A stretch of DNA of 64,000 nucleotides from positions 124,001-188,000 of the forward strand of contig NZ_WJNH01000004.1 of the NCBI RefSeq assembly GCF_009649735.1. The letters are read 5' to 3'. Of the stretch, positions 17,851 to 25,483 are shown piece after piece. How positions within the stretch are numbered: the first letter of the stretch is position 1; each line of letters starts with the position of its first letter. The translations under genes were made by a program, and so were the position numbers. The notes beneath the pieces are model-generated. The model worked only from the letters and a program-made list of their open reading frames with translations. It was not told the DNA's origin and did no database searches. This stretch comes from Salinibacillus xinjiangensis. GTDB lineage: Bacteria > Bacillota > Bacilli > Bacillales > Alkalibacillaceae.

Positions 17851-17888
17851 TGTAAACGCTTTCATTTTCCGATAAGATAGCATATGAT
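17851..17888 (+). promoter_or_regulatory. cre site and promoter of the methionine gamma-lyase gene
   Basis: TGTAAACGCTTTCA (17851-17864) matches the CcpA cre consensus TGWAANCGNTNWCA at every position. It overlaps a likely -35 (TTTCAT, 17860-17865), which is 17 bases from TATGAT (17883-17888). CcpA bound here would block RNA polymerase, so repression by preferred sugars is expected. Confidence 0.8.
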
Positions 17889-17931
17889 ATAGAAAGAGAG
17901 ATTTATATATTACAAAAGGGGAGTGAGCATC

Positions 17932-19119
17932 ATGCATCAATCAAAGGATCGTCATTTTAATACGAAGGTTATCCATAGCGGTTATGATTCCAAACAGCAT
18001 TTAGGAAGTTTAACAACCCCACTGTTTCAAACCTCGACTTTCACCTTCGATACTGCAGAGCAAGGGGAAAACCGTTTTATGGGTGAAGAGAATGGATACA
18101 TTTATTCTCGACTCGGAAACCCTACAGTCCGTGCACTTGAAGAGCGAATTGCCGAATTAGAAGGCGGCGAAAAGGGCCTTGCTTTTGGTTCTGGTATGGC
18201 AGCTGTTTCGGCGATTTTGATTGCCCTCACGAAAGCAAATGACCACATTCTTTGTTCGAAAGGGTTGTATGGCTGCACATTCGGATTGCTCAGTTTAATG
18301 GAGGATAAATATAATATTCAAACCGACTACTCTGCAATGGAAACGGAGGAAGAGATTCGTTCCTTGATTCGACCTGAAACAACCTGTATTTATGTAGAAA
18401 CTCCTATTAATCCAACAATGAAATTAATAGATTTAGAGATGGTTGCAACGGTAGCTAAGGAACATAATATCCCTGTCGTAGTAGACAACACCTTCTCCAC
18501 ACCATACCTGCAAAGACCTCTCGAAAAATGCTGTGATGTTGTTCTTCACAGTGCCACCAAGTACATTGGCGGACATGGGGATGTAGTAGCTGGCTTAGTT
18601 GTAGGAAATGAAGAATTTATGTCAAAAGTAGCCATGACAACACAAAAGGATATTGGCGGTATCATTTCACCATTTGACGCTTGGCTTTTACTACGAGGAC
18701 TTAAGACACTACCCGTCCGACTAGATCGTCATACAGCAAACGCTGAAAAAATCGTGGAACGTTTAAAGCAACATCCTAATGTAGAAAGCGTCTATTACCC
18801 AGGAGATGCAGAGCATCAGGACTATGGCATTATGCAAAAACAGATGAGCCGAGGTGGCGGCCTTATTTCCTTTGAAGTTAAAGGGACAAAAGAAGATGCT
18901 CAACGCATGCTGAATTCATTATCCTTTATTTCTTTAGCTGTCAGTTTAGGAGATGCTGAAACCCTTATCCAGCATCCATCTACCATGACTCATGCTGTAG
19001 TGCCTGAGGAAAATCGTTTGGAAATGGATATTACGGATCAGCTTATTCGCCTCTCTGTTGGTTTAGAGGACTGGGAGGATATTTGGTCTGATTTGAGTCA
19101 GGCTTTGGATGTGCTGTGA
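17932..19119 (+). CDS. methionine gamma-lyase (Cys/Met-metabolism PLP enzyme)
   Basis: 395 residues. The start at ATG 17932 is preferred over an in-frame GTG at 17923 because GGGGAG lies eight bases before the ATG. Visible are SRLGNPTVRALEERIAELEG, GSGMAAVSA, LYGCTFGL (the active-site Tyr and the Cys typical of methionine gamma-lyase rather than cystathionine lyases), VVDNTFSTPYLQRP, HSATKYIGGHGDVVAG with the PLP Lys, and SLGDAETLIQHPSTMTH. It cleaves methionine to methanethiol, 2-oxobutyrate and ammonia. A neighbouring role such as cystathionine lyase cannot be fully excluded. Expression is probably under CcpA control. Confidence 0.82.
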   Translation: MHQSKDRHFNTKVIHSGYDSKQHLGSLTTPLFQTSTFTFDTAEQGENRFMGEENGYIYSRLGNPTVRALEERIAELEGGEKGLAFGSGMAAVSAILIALTKANDHILCSKGLYGCTFGLLSLMEDKYNIQTDYSAMETEEEIRSLIRPETTCIYVETPINPTMKLIDLEMVATVAKEHNIPVVVDNTFSTPYLQRPLEKCCDVVLHSATKYIGGHGDVVAGLVVGNEEFMSKVAMTTQKDIGGIISPFDAWLLLRGLKTLPVRLDRHTANAEKIVERLKQHPNVESVYYPGDAEHQDYGIMQKQMSRGGGLISFEVKGTKEDAQRMLNSLSFISLAVSLGDAETLIQHPSTMTHAVVPEENRLEMDITDQLIRLSVGLEDWEDIWSDLSQALDVL

Positions 19120-19158
19120 TTTTATTGTGAATGCGGCTACGTGTGATGTGTGGTCTGC

Positions 19159-19359
19159 GCTGAAGGTTCTGGGGTGCGGGGGTTTTATGCTGAAGATGTG
19201 GTTGGGTTTGCTGAAGGAAGGCACTCATTCACTAAAGTTTTTAAATTGTGCTGAAGTTCAGGTTATATGCTGATGTTAGGTATTTTTATGCTAAAGTATC
19301 TCAGAGCCGTGCTGAAGTTGAAACAAACTAAGCTAAAGAACCCGCCTTAAATGCTAAAG
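19159..19359 (+). repeat. 21-bp-period array, core TGCTRAAG (array A)
   Basis: GCTRAAG or a one-mismatch form starts at 19159, 19189, 19210, 19231, 19250, 19269, 19290, 19311, 19332 and 19353. Intervals are 30, 21, 21, 19, 19, 21, 21, 21 and 21. The base before is T in most units. The 12-14 bases between cores show no similarity to one another. It fills the spacer between the lyase and rarD; no credible coding frame explains it. Confidence 0.85.
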
Positions 19360-19459
19360 CCAGTCAATTCAATTCATCCTCCCACCATGCAAAACCCTAT
19401 ATTTTCTCAGCTAAATCCCTTATAATAGGAGAATCATCTAAGTGAATTGAGGGAAAATC

Positions 19460-20386
19460 ATGGGGGATCGAGAAACAAAATTAGGGATTATCTTTGCTGC
19501 ATCAGCCTATTTCTTTTGGGGGCTTCTCCCTATTTATTGGAAGCTTGTTGAAGCGGTACCAGCTGGTGAGATTTTGGCACATCGCATTGTTTGGTCGTTT
19601 GTATTTATGCTGTTTATTCTTTTCTTCAGTAAAAATTGGAAACCATTTATAGCTGAAACCAAAAAACTAATCAAAAATAAAAAACGTTTGATTGGCATTA
19701 CCTTAGCTTCAATTGTGATCAGTATCAACTGGCTAACTTATATTTGGGCCGTGAACAGTGAGCACGTAATTGAAACGAGTTTAGGTTATTACATTAACCC
19801 ACTCATTAGCATTCTACTTGGCGTGATTGTTCTAAAGGAGAAATTATCCTTTTGGCAGATTATCGCCTTTATTGTGGCAATGCTCGGGGTTTTGAATATG
19901 ACAATCCATTTTGGGTCTGTTCCTTGGGTAGCCCTTCTGTTAGCGACAAGCTTTGGGTTGTACGGCTTATTAAAAAAATTGGTCCAAATTAAAGCAATGT
20001 ATGGATTGACCATTGAAACATTAATTGTGACACCAATTGCTTTGCTTTTTTTATTGAACGTAAATATAGGCGGAGAACCCTCTGGGGGTCTTACAGCAGC
20101 CCTTATTCTATTATTAATCGGTGGAGGGATAGCAACAGCTGTGCCCCTATTGTTATTTGCTGGCGGAGCAGCACGCATTCCATTATCCATGGTAGGCTTT
20201 TTACAGTATATCGCACCGACAATAATGCTCATCCTAGGCGTGTTTGTTTATCATGAACCATTTACAGCCGTCCACCTTACATCATTCATACTTATTTGGA
20301 CGTCCTGCACCATTTACAGCTTGTCTAGGACGAAATTTTTAACGAAAATAGAGCCGAAATTATTTGTAAAAAAACGTTCGGCATAA
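19460..20386 (+). CDS. rarD: RarD-type EamA transporter
   Basis: 308 residues with ten predicted membrane segments in two EamA halves. AYFFWGLLPIYWKLV (16-30) and ILAHRIVWSF (38-47) are the RarD signature, with INWLTYIWAVNSEHVIETSLGYYINPL in the middle segment marking the subfamily (given here as a landmark only). RarD proteins are inner-membrane carriers of uncertain substrate, linked to chloramphenicol sensitivity in Pseudomonas. The ATG lies a few bases after GAGGGAAAATC. A strong terminator follows directly. Confidence 0.85.
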   Translation: MGDRETKLGIIFAASAYFFWGLLPIYWKLVEAVPAGEILAHRIVWSFVFMLFILFFSKNWKPFIAETKKLIKNKKRLIGITLASIVISINWLTYIWAVNSEHVIETSLGYYINPLISILLGVIVLKEKLSFWQIIAFIVAMLGVLNMTIHFGSVPWVALLLATSFGLYGLLKKLVQIKAMYGLTIETLIVTPIALLFLLNVNIGGEPSGGLTAALILLLIGGGIATAVPLLLFAGGAARIPLSMVGFLQYIAPTIMLILGVFVYHEPFTAVHLTSFILIWTSCTIYSLSRTKFLTKIEPKLFVKKRSA

Positions 20387-20392
20387 CTTAAA

Positions 20393-20424
20393 CCTTAGCT
20401 CTTAATTAGGAGCTAAGGTTTTTT
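20393..20424 (+). terminator. terminator of rarD
   Basis: CCTTAGCTC pairs with GAGCTAAGG around a seven-base loop, followed by six T. Confidence 0.9.
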
Positions 20425-20445
20425 GTTGAGGCCTTATGATAAGCG

Positions 20446-20620
20446 GATGTGAATAGGTGTGCTTTTGACGGAAATACGTGATGAAGCGACTTAATTATAG
20501 CGTTTTTGGGCGTAAATAAAAGGGACTGACGTGATTAACCGGAAAAACGGCGAATTAACAAAAAGGCGACGTGAATCAAAACCATTCTGACGTGATTCTC
20601 CTATAAACTCACGGAATAAA
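20446..20620 (+). repeat. 21-bp-period array with a different core, GACGTGAWTAA (array D)
   Basis: The GTGAWT slot falls at 20449, 20470, 20491, 20512, 20531, 20550, 20571, 20592 and 20613; intervals are 21, 21, 21, 19, 19, 21, 21 and 21. Best copies are CTGACGTGATTAACC (20526-20540), GCGACGTGAATCAAA (20566-20580) and CTGACGTGATTCTCC (20587-20601). Others are degenerate (GACGGAAATAC, GGCGTAAATAA, ACGGCGAATTAAC, CACGGAATAAAC). The spacer between rarD and the Rieske oxidoreductase holds no gene. Confidence 0.8.
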
Positions 20621-20794
20621 CCAATAAACAGACCTAAAACCGCCATCAATATCCACTAGTCATCAAACATTTTCACACACAACACGCTCTCCACTCCAAA
20701 ATTTCGAACTACCCAATGGTTTATTTTTTCATAAGTATGTATTTTCACTTCTTGGAAAAATTAACAGTAATCATACATATGAGGAGGTATGTTC

Positions 20795-22339
20795 GTGACT
20801 CAAGATAAACCTTTAAAAAATATGATGCCTACTTTTCCTGAGCCCTATTGGAGAGATTCAGTGGAGTTTGAGAGTTTTGAACCATTGGAAGAGGATATTG
20901 AAGCCGATGCTGTCGTAGTTGGCGGCGGGATTACCGGGATCACAACAGCTTATTTATTGCAAAAGGAAGGCATGAATGTCGTGATCTTGGAGGCCAGCAA
21001 TATATTAAATGGCACGACAGGACACACGACGGCCAAGCTAACCGCGCAGCATGATGTCATTTATGATGAATTTATTAGCCATTTAGGAAAAGAAAAAGCA
21101 AGATTATATTACGAGGCTAATATGGATGCCAAAAAATTCGTCCAAGACACTATCGAGGAACATGGAATTGACTGTGATTTTAAAGAACAGGAAGCCATTA
21201 TTTATGCAACCTCTCAACAGTCGCTAGCAAACCTCGAAAATGAATGGAATGCTTATAAAAAGCTTGGCATTGACAGTGACTTTGTCGACAGCATTCCAGT
21301 TGATATTGAAGATGTAAAAGGTGCCCTTGTTATGAAAAACCAGGCACAATTTCATCCGTTAAAATATCTTAAACACCTTGTCGATGATTTTCTACAACGA
21401 GGTGGGAAGATTTACGAAAAAACGACCGCTGTCGATATCTTAGAGGAAGCAAGACCGAGAGTTATGACTAGAAATGGGAAAAAAGCGACATGTCATTATG
21501 TCATTTCCTGCTCTCACTTTCCTTTTTATGATTTTAAAGGCGCTTATTTTTCGAGAATGTATGCAGACCGTTCCTACGTGATTGGAATTAAAGCAAATAA
21601 AGAATACCCTGGTGGGATGTATTTAAGTGCTGATCAGCCAACACGGTCATTACGTTCAGCCACGATTAATGGCGAGGAAATGATAATTGTTGGTGGGGAA
21701 GGTCATAAAACAGGGCATGCAACGAACACCATGAAACACTACGAGGCTCTACAGCAATTTGCGAACCAAACATTTGGTATTAAGGAATTTCTATATCGAT
21801 GGTCAGCCCAGGATTTAACCACATTGGATAAAGTTCCATATATTGGTCATATTACCTCTAATGACCCGAGTATTTTGGTTGCGACCGGTTTTCGGAAATG
21901 GGGTATGACCACAAGTACAGTCGCATCATTATTAATGAGTGATATGATTTTAAAAAAGGATAATCCATATATGGAGCTTTATGACCCAGCAAGATTTAAT
22001 GCCGATCCCAGTGTACGAAAGTTTGTGAGTCAGAACTTAGATGTTGCGGGCCACTTTGTGAAAGGTAAAGTTGGGCTGAAGTCTAAAGCTATTGACGACA
22101 TTCAAGAAGGTGAAGGTGCCGTCGTTAAGATAGATGGCAATCGCGCAGGGGCTTATAAGGATCAAAATGGAAAGCTCTATGTCGTTGATACTACGTGCAC
22201 ACATATGGGCTGCGAATTAGAATGGAATAATGGTGAGCATACCTGGGATTGTCCTTGTCACGGTTCAAGATTCTCAATTGAGGGAGAAGTTGTAGAAGGT
22301 CCTGCGGAAACACCTTTACCGAAAATTGATGTTGATTAG
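20795..22339 (+). CDS. FAD-dependent oxidoreductase with C-terminal Rieske [2Fe-2S] domain (YhfW type)
   Basis: 514 residues from GTG 20795, which has AGGAGGT six bases upstream; the ATG at 20789 directly abuts that site. The N-terminal half is a DAAO-type FAD domain with DAVVVGGGITGITTAYLL (about 39-56) and GTTGHTTAKLTAQH. The C-terminal about 90 residues are a Rieske domain with CTHMGCELEW and CPCHGSRF, giving the Cys-His/Cys-His cluster ligands. The combination matches B. subtilis YhfW, whose substrate is unknown; electron transfer from an amine or amino acid via FAD to the cluster is a plausible scheme. It is monocistronic, ending at 22349-22384. Confidence 0.87.
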   Translation: MTQDKPLKNMMPTFPEPYWRDSVEFESFEPLEEDIEADAVVVGGGITGITTAYLLQKEGMNVVILEASNILNGTTGHTTAKLTAQHDVIYDEFISHLGKEKARLYYEANMDAKKFVQDTIEEHGIDCDFKEQEAIIYATSQQSLANLENEWNAYKKLGIDSDFVDSIPVDIEDVKGALVMKNQAQFHPLKYLKHLVDDFLQRGGKIYEKTTAVDILEEARPRVMTRNGKKATCHYVISCSHFPFYDFKGAYFSRMYADRSYVIGIKANKEYPGGMYLSADQPTRSLRSATINGEEMIIVGGEGHKTGHATNTMKHYEALQQFANQTFGIKEFLYRWSAQDLTTLDKVPYIGHITSNDPSILVATGFRKWGMTTSTVASLLMSDMILKKDNPYMELYDPARFNADPSVRKFVSQNLDVAGHFVKGKVGLKSKAIDDIQEGEGAVVKIDGNRAGAYKDQNGKLYVVDTTCTHMGCELEWNNGEHTWDCPCHGSRFSIEGEVVEGPAETPLPKIDVD

Positions 22340-22348
22340 ACTTAAATA

Positions 22349-22384
22349 AAACCCCAATGCTTGGAGGCATTTGGGGTTGTTTTA
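22349..22384. terminator. bidirectional terminator
   Basis: AACCCCAA-TGC pairs with GCA-TTTGGGGTT, followed by GTTTT on the plus strand; on the minus strand it overlaps the end of the DUF421 gene. Confidence 0.8.
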
Positions 22385-23242
22385 CTTTAATAACGGATTT
22401 AAATCGTTAATAAGCTGCTGCAATTGCTGTGACTGCTCATAGTAAAGCTGTTTGGCTTCTTTATTTTTGGTTTGTAATGCAAAGCCCTCTAAATCAGCCT
22501 GAATCTTCCTCAGTTGTGCCGCAAGCAACGGCTTCTGTTGAATTTGTTGGTCATCGGTATCATCCACATATAAATCGACATAAACATTACCTTTGGAGTC
22601 AATCTGGGCAAGAAAAACGTCTGAAAAGTTCTGAGCACCCTGCTTTTCAATTTCGCCCTGTAGCCATTCCTTTGTATAACCATACTCTTTTAATTTCTTT
22701 TCAATTAGTTTCCCATCAATAATAACCAATTGTGGCCGATGGACTTCCTCCACCATGAGACCAAGCGTTTGTGGAGTAACTGGCTGTGTTTCTGCCTTTT
22801 TCATGACACTAACCTTCCCGTCTGTTTCTAGGACAGCAAGTTCAGCATCAGAGAGATTAAACACGTTTTTTTCTCTTAACATAGTCATTAAATCATCATA
22901 GGTAAATCGAACTTTTTTTAAATTATCTTCCAGTATTTTACCATTCTCTACCAAAATGGTCGGGCTTCCTTCTGTAGCGTCACGAAATACAAATGATTTC
23001 AAGGCTATGTAGGAAGTAATCAACAAAAAAATCGTTAAATATATCAATGAGTAAATGCCGTTCATGATTTTTACATTTTCATTGACTGCAATAGATGCTC
23101 CAATACTACCAATGGTAATACCCACGACATAATCAAAAAATGTGAATTGCGAAATCTGTTTCTTTCCCATAATTCTGGTTAAAATTAACAAAACGACAAA
23201 AGCGATAAATGTACGAACAAAGGTTAATAAAAAATCCGTCAT
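22382..23242 (-). CDS. DUF421 (YetF-like) membrane protein with fused C-terminal DUF1657 domain
   Basis: 286 residues from ATG 23242, with GGGAGGG nine bases upstream. Three membrane segments occupy the first 90 residues, including RIMGKKQISQFTFFDYVVGI, the DUF421 hallmark. A cytoplasmic two-lobed YetF domain follows (FRDATEGSPTILVENGK, RPQLVIIDGKL). The last about 45 residues, LRKIQADLEGFALQTKNKEA onward, are clearly homologous to the separate 68-residue DUF1657 protein at 23716-23922. YetF-like and DUF1657 proteins accompany the spoVA-2mob operon that raises spore heat resistance, so a spore membrane role is likely. No spoVAC/D/E genes are here. Confidence 0.85.
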   Translation of the reverse strand: MTDFLLTFVRTFIAFVVLLILTRIMGKKQISQFTFFDYVVGITIGSIGASIAVNENVKIMNGIYSLIYLTIFLLITSYIALKSFVFRDATEGSPTILVENGKILEDNLKKVRFTYDDLMTMLREKNVFNLSDAELAVLETDGKVSVMKKAETQPVTPQTLGLMVEEVHRPQLVIIDGKLIEKKLKEYGYTKEWLQGEIEKQGAQNFSDVFLAQIDSKGNVYVDLYVDDTDDQQIQQKPLLAAQLRKIQADLEGFALQTKNKEAKQLYYEQSQQLQQLINDLNPLLK

Positions 23243-23326
23243 AAAGGCTTTCCCTCCCATACACACATACTTTCTCCATATTTAGAGAAAATATGAGTAC
23301 TTAATTTTATGAAAGGGCTGTTAAAC

Positions 23327-23665
23327 ATGCTGAGGCATATTGTTTTTGCTGTGTTACTTATAACTATACTTGCAGGCTGCGCTGCTAATGAAGAGGCAAA
23401 AAATAAAATTGAGGACAAACTTGAACAAGTGGAGGCAGCAACAAAAATTTCTGACTGGACTCAGGCAGAAGAAAATGTAAAGAGTGCAAAAAAGGAGTAT
23501 CAAAAAGAATTATGGAAGATGCAATTGCTTGGAGACCAAACGTCCTATGATAATTTAAAATTAGCTATTGATCAGCTTAAAGCTGCAGTAAAGACACAAA
23601 ATAAAAATGAGATCAGTTCTCAAATCGCCAAGAGTAAATCTTATTTATCGGAAATCTTTAATTAG
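23327..23665 (+). CDS. DUF4363-type lipoprotein
   Basis: About 112 residues from ATG 23327 (GAAAGGG upstream); an in-frame ATG at 23309 has no ribosome binding site. A signal peptide ends in a lipobox, LLITILAGC (Cys about 17 residues from the start), so the mature protein is a membrane-anchored lipoprotein. The rest is a charged helical domain, with DWTQAEENVKSAKKEY matching the DUF4363 pattern. It is divergent from the DUF421 gene, with which such proteins often occur. Function unknown; a spore-envelope role would be inference from the neighbours. Confidence 0.75.
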   Translation: MLRHIVFAVLLITILAGCAANEEAKNKIEDKLEQVEAATKISDWTQAEENVKSAKKEYQKELWKMQLLGDQTSYDNLKLAIDQLKAAVKTQNKNEISSQIAKSKSYLSEIFN

Positions 23666-23683
23666 AACAACGCAAGGGCTAAA

Positions 23684-23712
23684 AAACCCCTCCATGTTTA
23701 TGGAGGGGTTTT
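23684..23712. terminator. bidirectional terminator
   Basis: AAAACCCCTCCAT-type arm pairs with ATGGAGGGGTTTT around a four-base loop, between the convergent DUF4363 and DUF1657 genes. Confidence 0.92.
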
Positions 23713-23715
23713 CGT

Positions 23716-23922
23716 TTAAAAGCCTTTATATTCAGGCTCTTCCTGTTCAATTTGCGTTACGCGTGGTTCAAGGGACTGCACAAGCGATTTGGTTTGCTGA
23801 GCAGCATTATCATAAAGTTGTTTTGCTTGTTTGTCTTGTGTTTGAAGGGCAAATTGTTCAAGGCTTGCTTGTGCACTTTTTAAACCTGCTACAGTTTGCT
23901 TGACTTGGGCTGATACGGTCAA
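23716..23922 (-). CDS. DUF1657 small protein, probable spore-associated
   Basis: 68 residues, helical, no signal. VKQTVAGLKSAQASLEQFAL and TQDKQAKQLYDNAAQQTKSL are the DUF1657 core. It shares the FALQT-DK-AKQLY pattern with the C-terminus of the DUF421 protein 500 bases away, showing that one domain exists both free and fused here. DUF1657 genes flank the spoVA-2mob genes in heat-resistant Bacillus spores. The biochemical role is not known. GAAGGGAGGG lies a few bases before the start. Confidence 0.82.
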   Translation of the reverse strand: MTVSAQVKQTVAGLKSAQASLEQFALQTQDKQAKQLYDNAAQQTKSLVQSLEPRVTQIEQEEPEYKGF

Positions 23923-24054
23923 CGTATTTCCCTCCCTTCATCAGGGTACAACTTTATTATTTGATTAATTTTCTGACTTATTTATGGTTTTTATTGTTAT
24001 TTTAAAGAAAACTTGGCGAATACCTATTTACACTTATACTCTCTCTTAAAAAAC

Positions 24055-24948
24055 TTATTGTATTAAAGACTTGTGTATCCAAATGCCTGCCTGCGACCCT
24101 TCGCCCATAGCGATGGTGACTTGTTCGGAATGGGCGACAACATCTCCTGCCGCCCATACATTAGGGACATTTGTCATTTTGGATCGTGAATCAACAGGGA
24201 TATGGCGGTTTTCTAGTCTCTCCACACCTAGCTGTTTGGCAATATCAGATCGAACTTCATTCCCGCCTAATGCTAAAAATCCCTTCTCCGCATTTATCTC
24301 TTGTCCATTCTCTAAGCGTACACCCTTAAACTGGCTATCCTGAGCTAAAATATCTTCTATTTGAAATTCTTCATATTGTATATGATGTTGGCGCAGTTTC
24401 TCTAGCTTGGATGGGGCTATATTTTCCTTTTCATGATTTACATAAATAAGATCATTCGACCAATATGTTAGCGTTAATGCCATATTTGCCCCCGCATGAC
24501 CTGATCCCATTATAATTGTCCTTTTATCATTTATCTCATAGCCATCACAATCTGGACAAACATAAATACTTTTGCCTAAGCAAGGGTAAATTTCAGCAAA
24601 AGAAGGAATTCTGTCCATGACGCCCGTCGCAATCAGAATTCGTTTTGCTATTAAGTCATAACCCTGTGCAGATTTCAAGGTAAATGTATCATCTTGTTTT
24701 TTGGCTGTAACAACTGTATCTTCATTAAATTCAACCCCAAGCGTCTCGGCTTGGGACCTTCCGATAGTGCGCAATGTTTGACCACTGACTCCATCTGGAT
24801 ATCCTAAAATATTATGATAGCTTTGGCATATGGTTGATCTCCCATCGTTTGAATCGACCACTAATACCTTATGTTTATATCTACCTAATTGGATGGCTGC
24901 CTGCAAGCCTGCAATCCCACCCCCAATAATGATGCAATCGTAAACCAT
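24055..24948 (-). CDS. thioredoxin-reductase-like FAD/NAD(P) oxidoreductase
   Basis: 297 residues, class-II pyridine-nucleotide disulphide oxidoreductase. CIIIGGGIAGLQAAIQLGR (5-23) binds FAD, the redox-active pair is CPDCDGYE, IMGSGHAGANMALTL binds NAD(P)H, and NVWAAGDVV is the second FAD motif. The CxxC is CPDC rather than the CATC or CAVC of canonical TrxB, which fits the TrxB-like side group whose partner is not defined. It could reduce a thioredoxin-like protein or act as an NAD(P)H oxidase. It is monocistronic and ends close to the cold-shock gene's terminator region. Confidence 0.8.
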   Translation of the reverse strand: MVYDCIIIGGGIAGLQAAIQLGRYKHKVLVVDSNDGRSTICQSYHNILGYPDGVSGQTLRTIGRSQAETLGVEFNEDTVVTAKKQDDTFTLKSAQGYDLIAKRILIATGVMDRIPSFAEIYPCLGKSIYVCPDCDGYEINDKRTIIMGSGHAGANMALTLTYWSNDLIYVNHEKENIAPSKLEKLRQHHIQYEEFQIEDILAQDSQFKGVRLENGQEINAEKGFLALGGNEVRSDIAKQLGVERLENRHIPVDSRSKMTNVPNVWAAGDVVAHSEQVTIAMGEGSQAGIWIHKSLIQ

Positions 24949-24983
24949 ATTTCCACTTCCTTCTTGCTTATACTCTTAAAAGC

Positions 24984-25023
24984 AATAAAGGTTCTAACGA
25001 AAAATTTCGTTAGAACCTTTATT
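24984..25023. terminator. terminator downstream of the cold-shock gene
   Basis: AATAAAGGTTCTAACGAAA pairs perfectly with TTTCGTTAGAACCTTTATT around a two-base loop, a 19-bp stem. It lies directly after the csp stop on the minus strand, upstream of the TrxB-like gene. Confidence 0.92.
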
Positions 25024-25026
25024 TCA

Positions 25027-25227
25027 TTACTGCTTTTCTACGTTAGCAGCTTGTGGACCTTTTTGACCTTCTTCTACATCAAAGGTAACGGATTGACCTT
25101 CTTCTAAGGTCTTAAACCCTTCACCTTGAATAGCAGAGTAATGAACGAATACATCGTCAGATCCTTCCACTTCGATAAATCCATAGCCTTTTTCTGAATT
25201 AAACCATTTTACCGTTCCAGTTGCCAT
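25027..25227 (-). CDS. cold-shock protein (CspB/CspD family)
   Basis: 66 residues from ATG 25227, six bases after AGGAGG; an ATG two codons earlier abuts the site. [17 protein letters not shown] holds the RNP-1 motif, DVFVHYSAI is RNP-2, and GPQAANV closes the five-strand OB fold. Csp proteins bind single-stranded RNA and DNA and melt mRNA structure. Several paralogues are usual in Bacillus, so the exact member is not assigned. An 8-bp palindrome lies in the 5-prime leader. Confidence 0.94.
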   Translation of the reverse strand: MATGTVKWFNSEKGYGFIEVEGSDDVFVHYSAIQGEGFKTLEEGQSVTFDVEEGQKGPQAANVEKQ

Positions 25228-25254
25228 TTCCATCCTCCTGAATCATTACTAAAT

Positions 25255-25274
25255 GTGATACATTTTTGTATCAC
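25255..25274. promoter_or_regulatory. perfect inverted repeat in the csp leader
   Basis: GTGATACA (25255-25262) and TGTATCAC (25267-25274) are exact inverse complements around TTTT, 28 bases before the csp start. It could be an operator or an RNA hairpin in the 5-prime untranslated region. Confidence 0.6.
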
Positions 25275-25483
25275 TACATTCCTAATATGTGTTTAAAACC
25301 TTAAAACAATACAATATTTCACAAAAAACTCGATGTATAAACATAAAAAGTTTACATTCATACAGAAAAGAACGAAATACCAGAAAAAACCACAAAAGAA
25401 GTCAAAGTCATTTGACATATAATGACAGGCTTTTTAATGCTTGTCCATTATAATGGAGAAAAAATGCGAAGTGGTGAACAAGA

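Noticed and set aside
19043-19228. 61-codon minus-strand frame
   Set aside because: Antisense to the end of the lyase gene and array A; low-complexity composition.
19789-20232. 147-codon minus-strand frame
   Set aside because: Antisense to rarD, no start signals.
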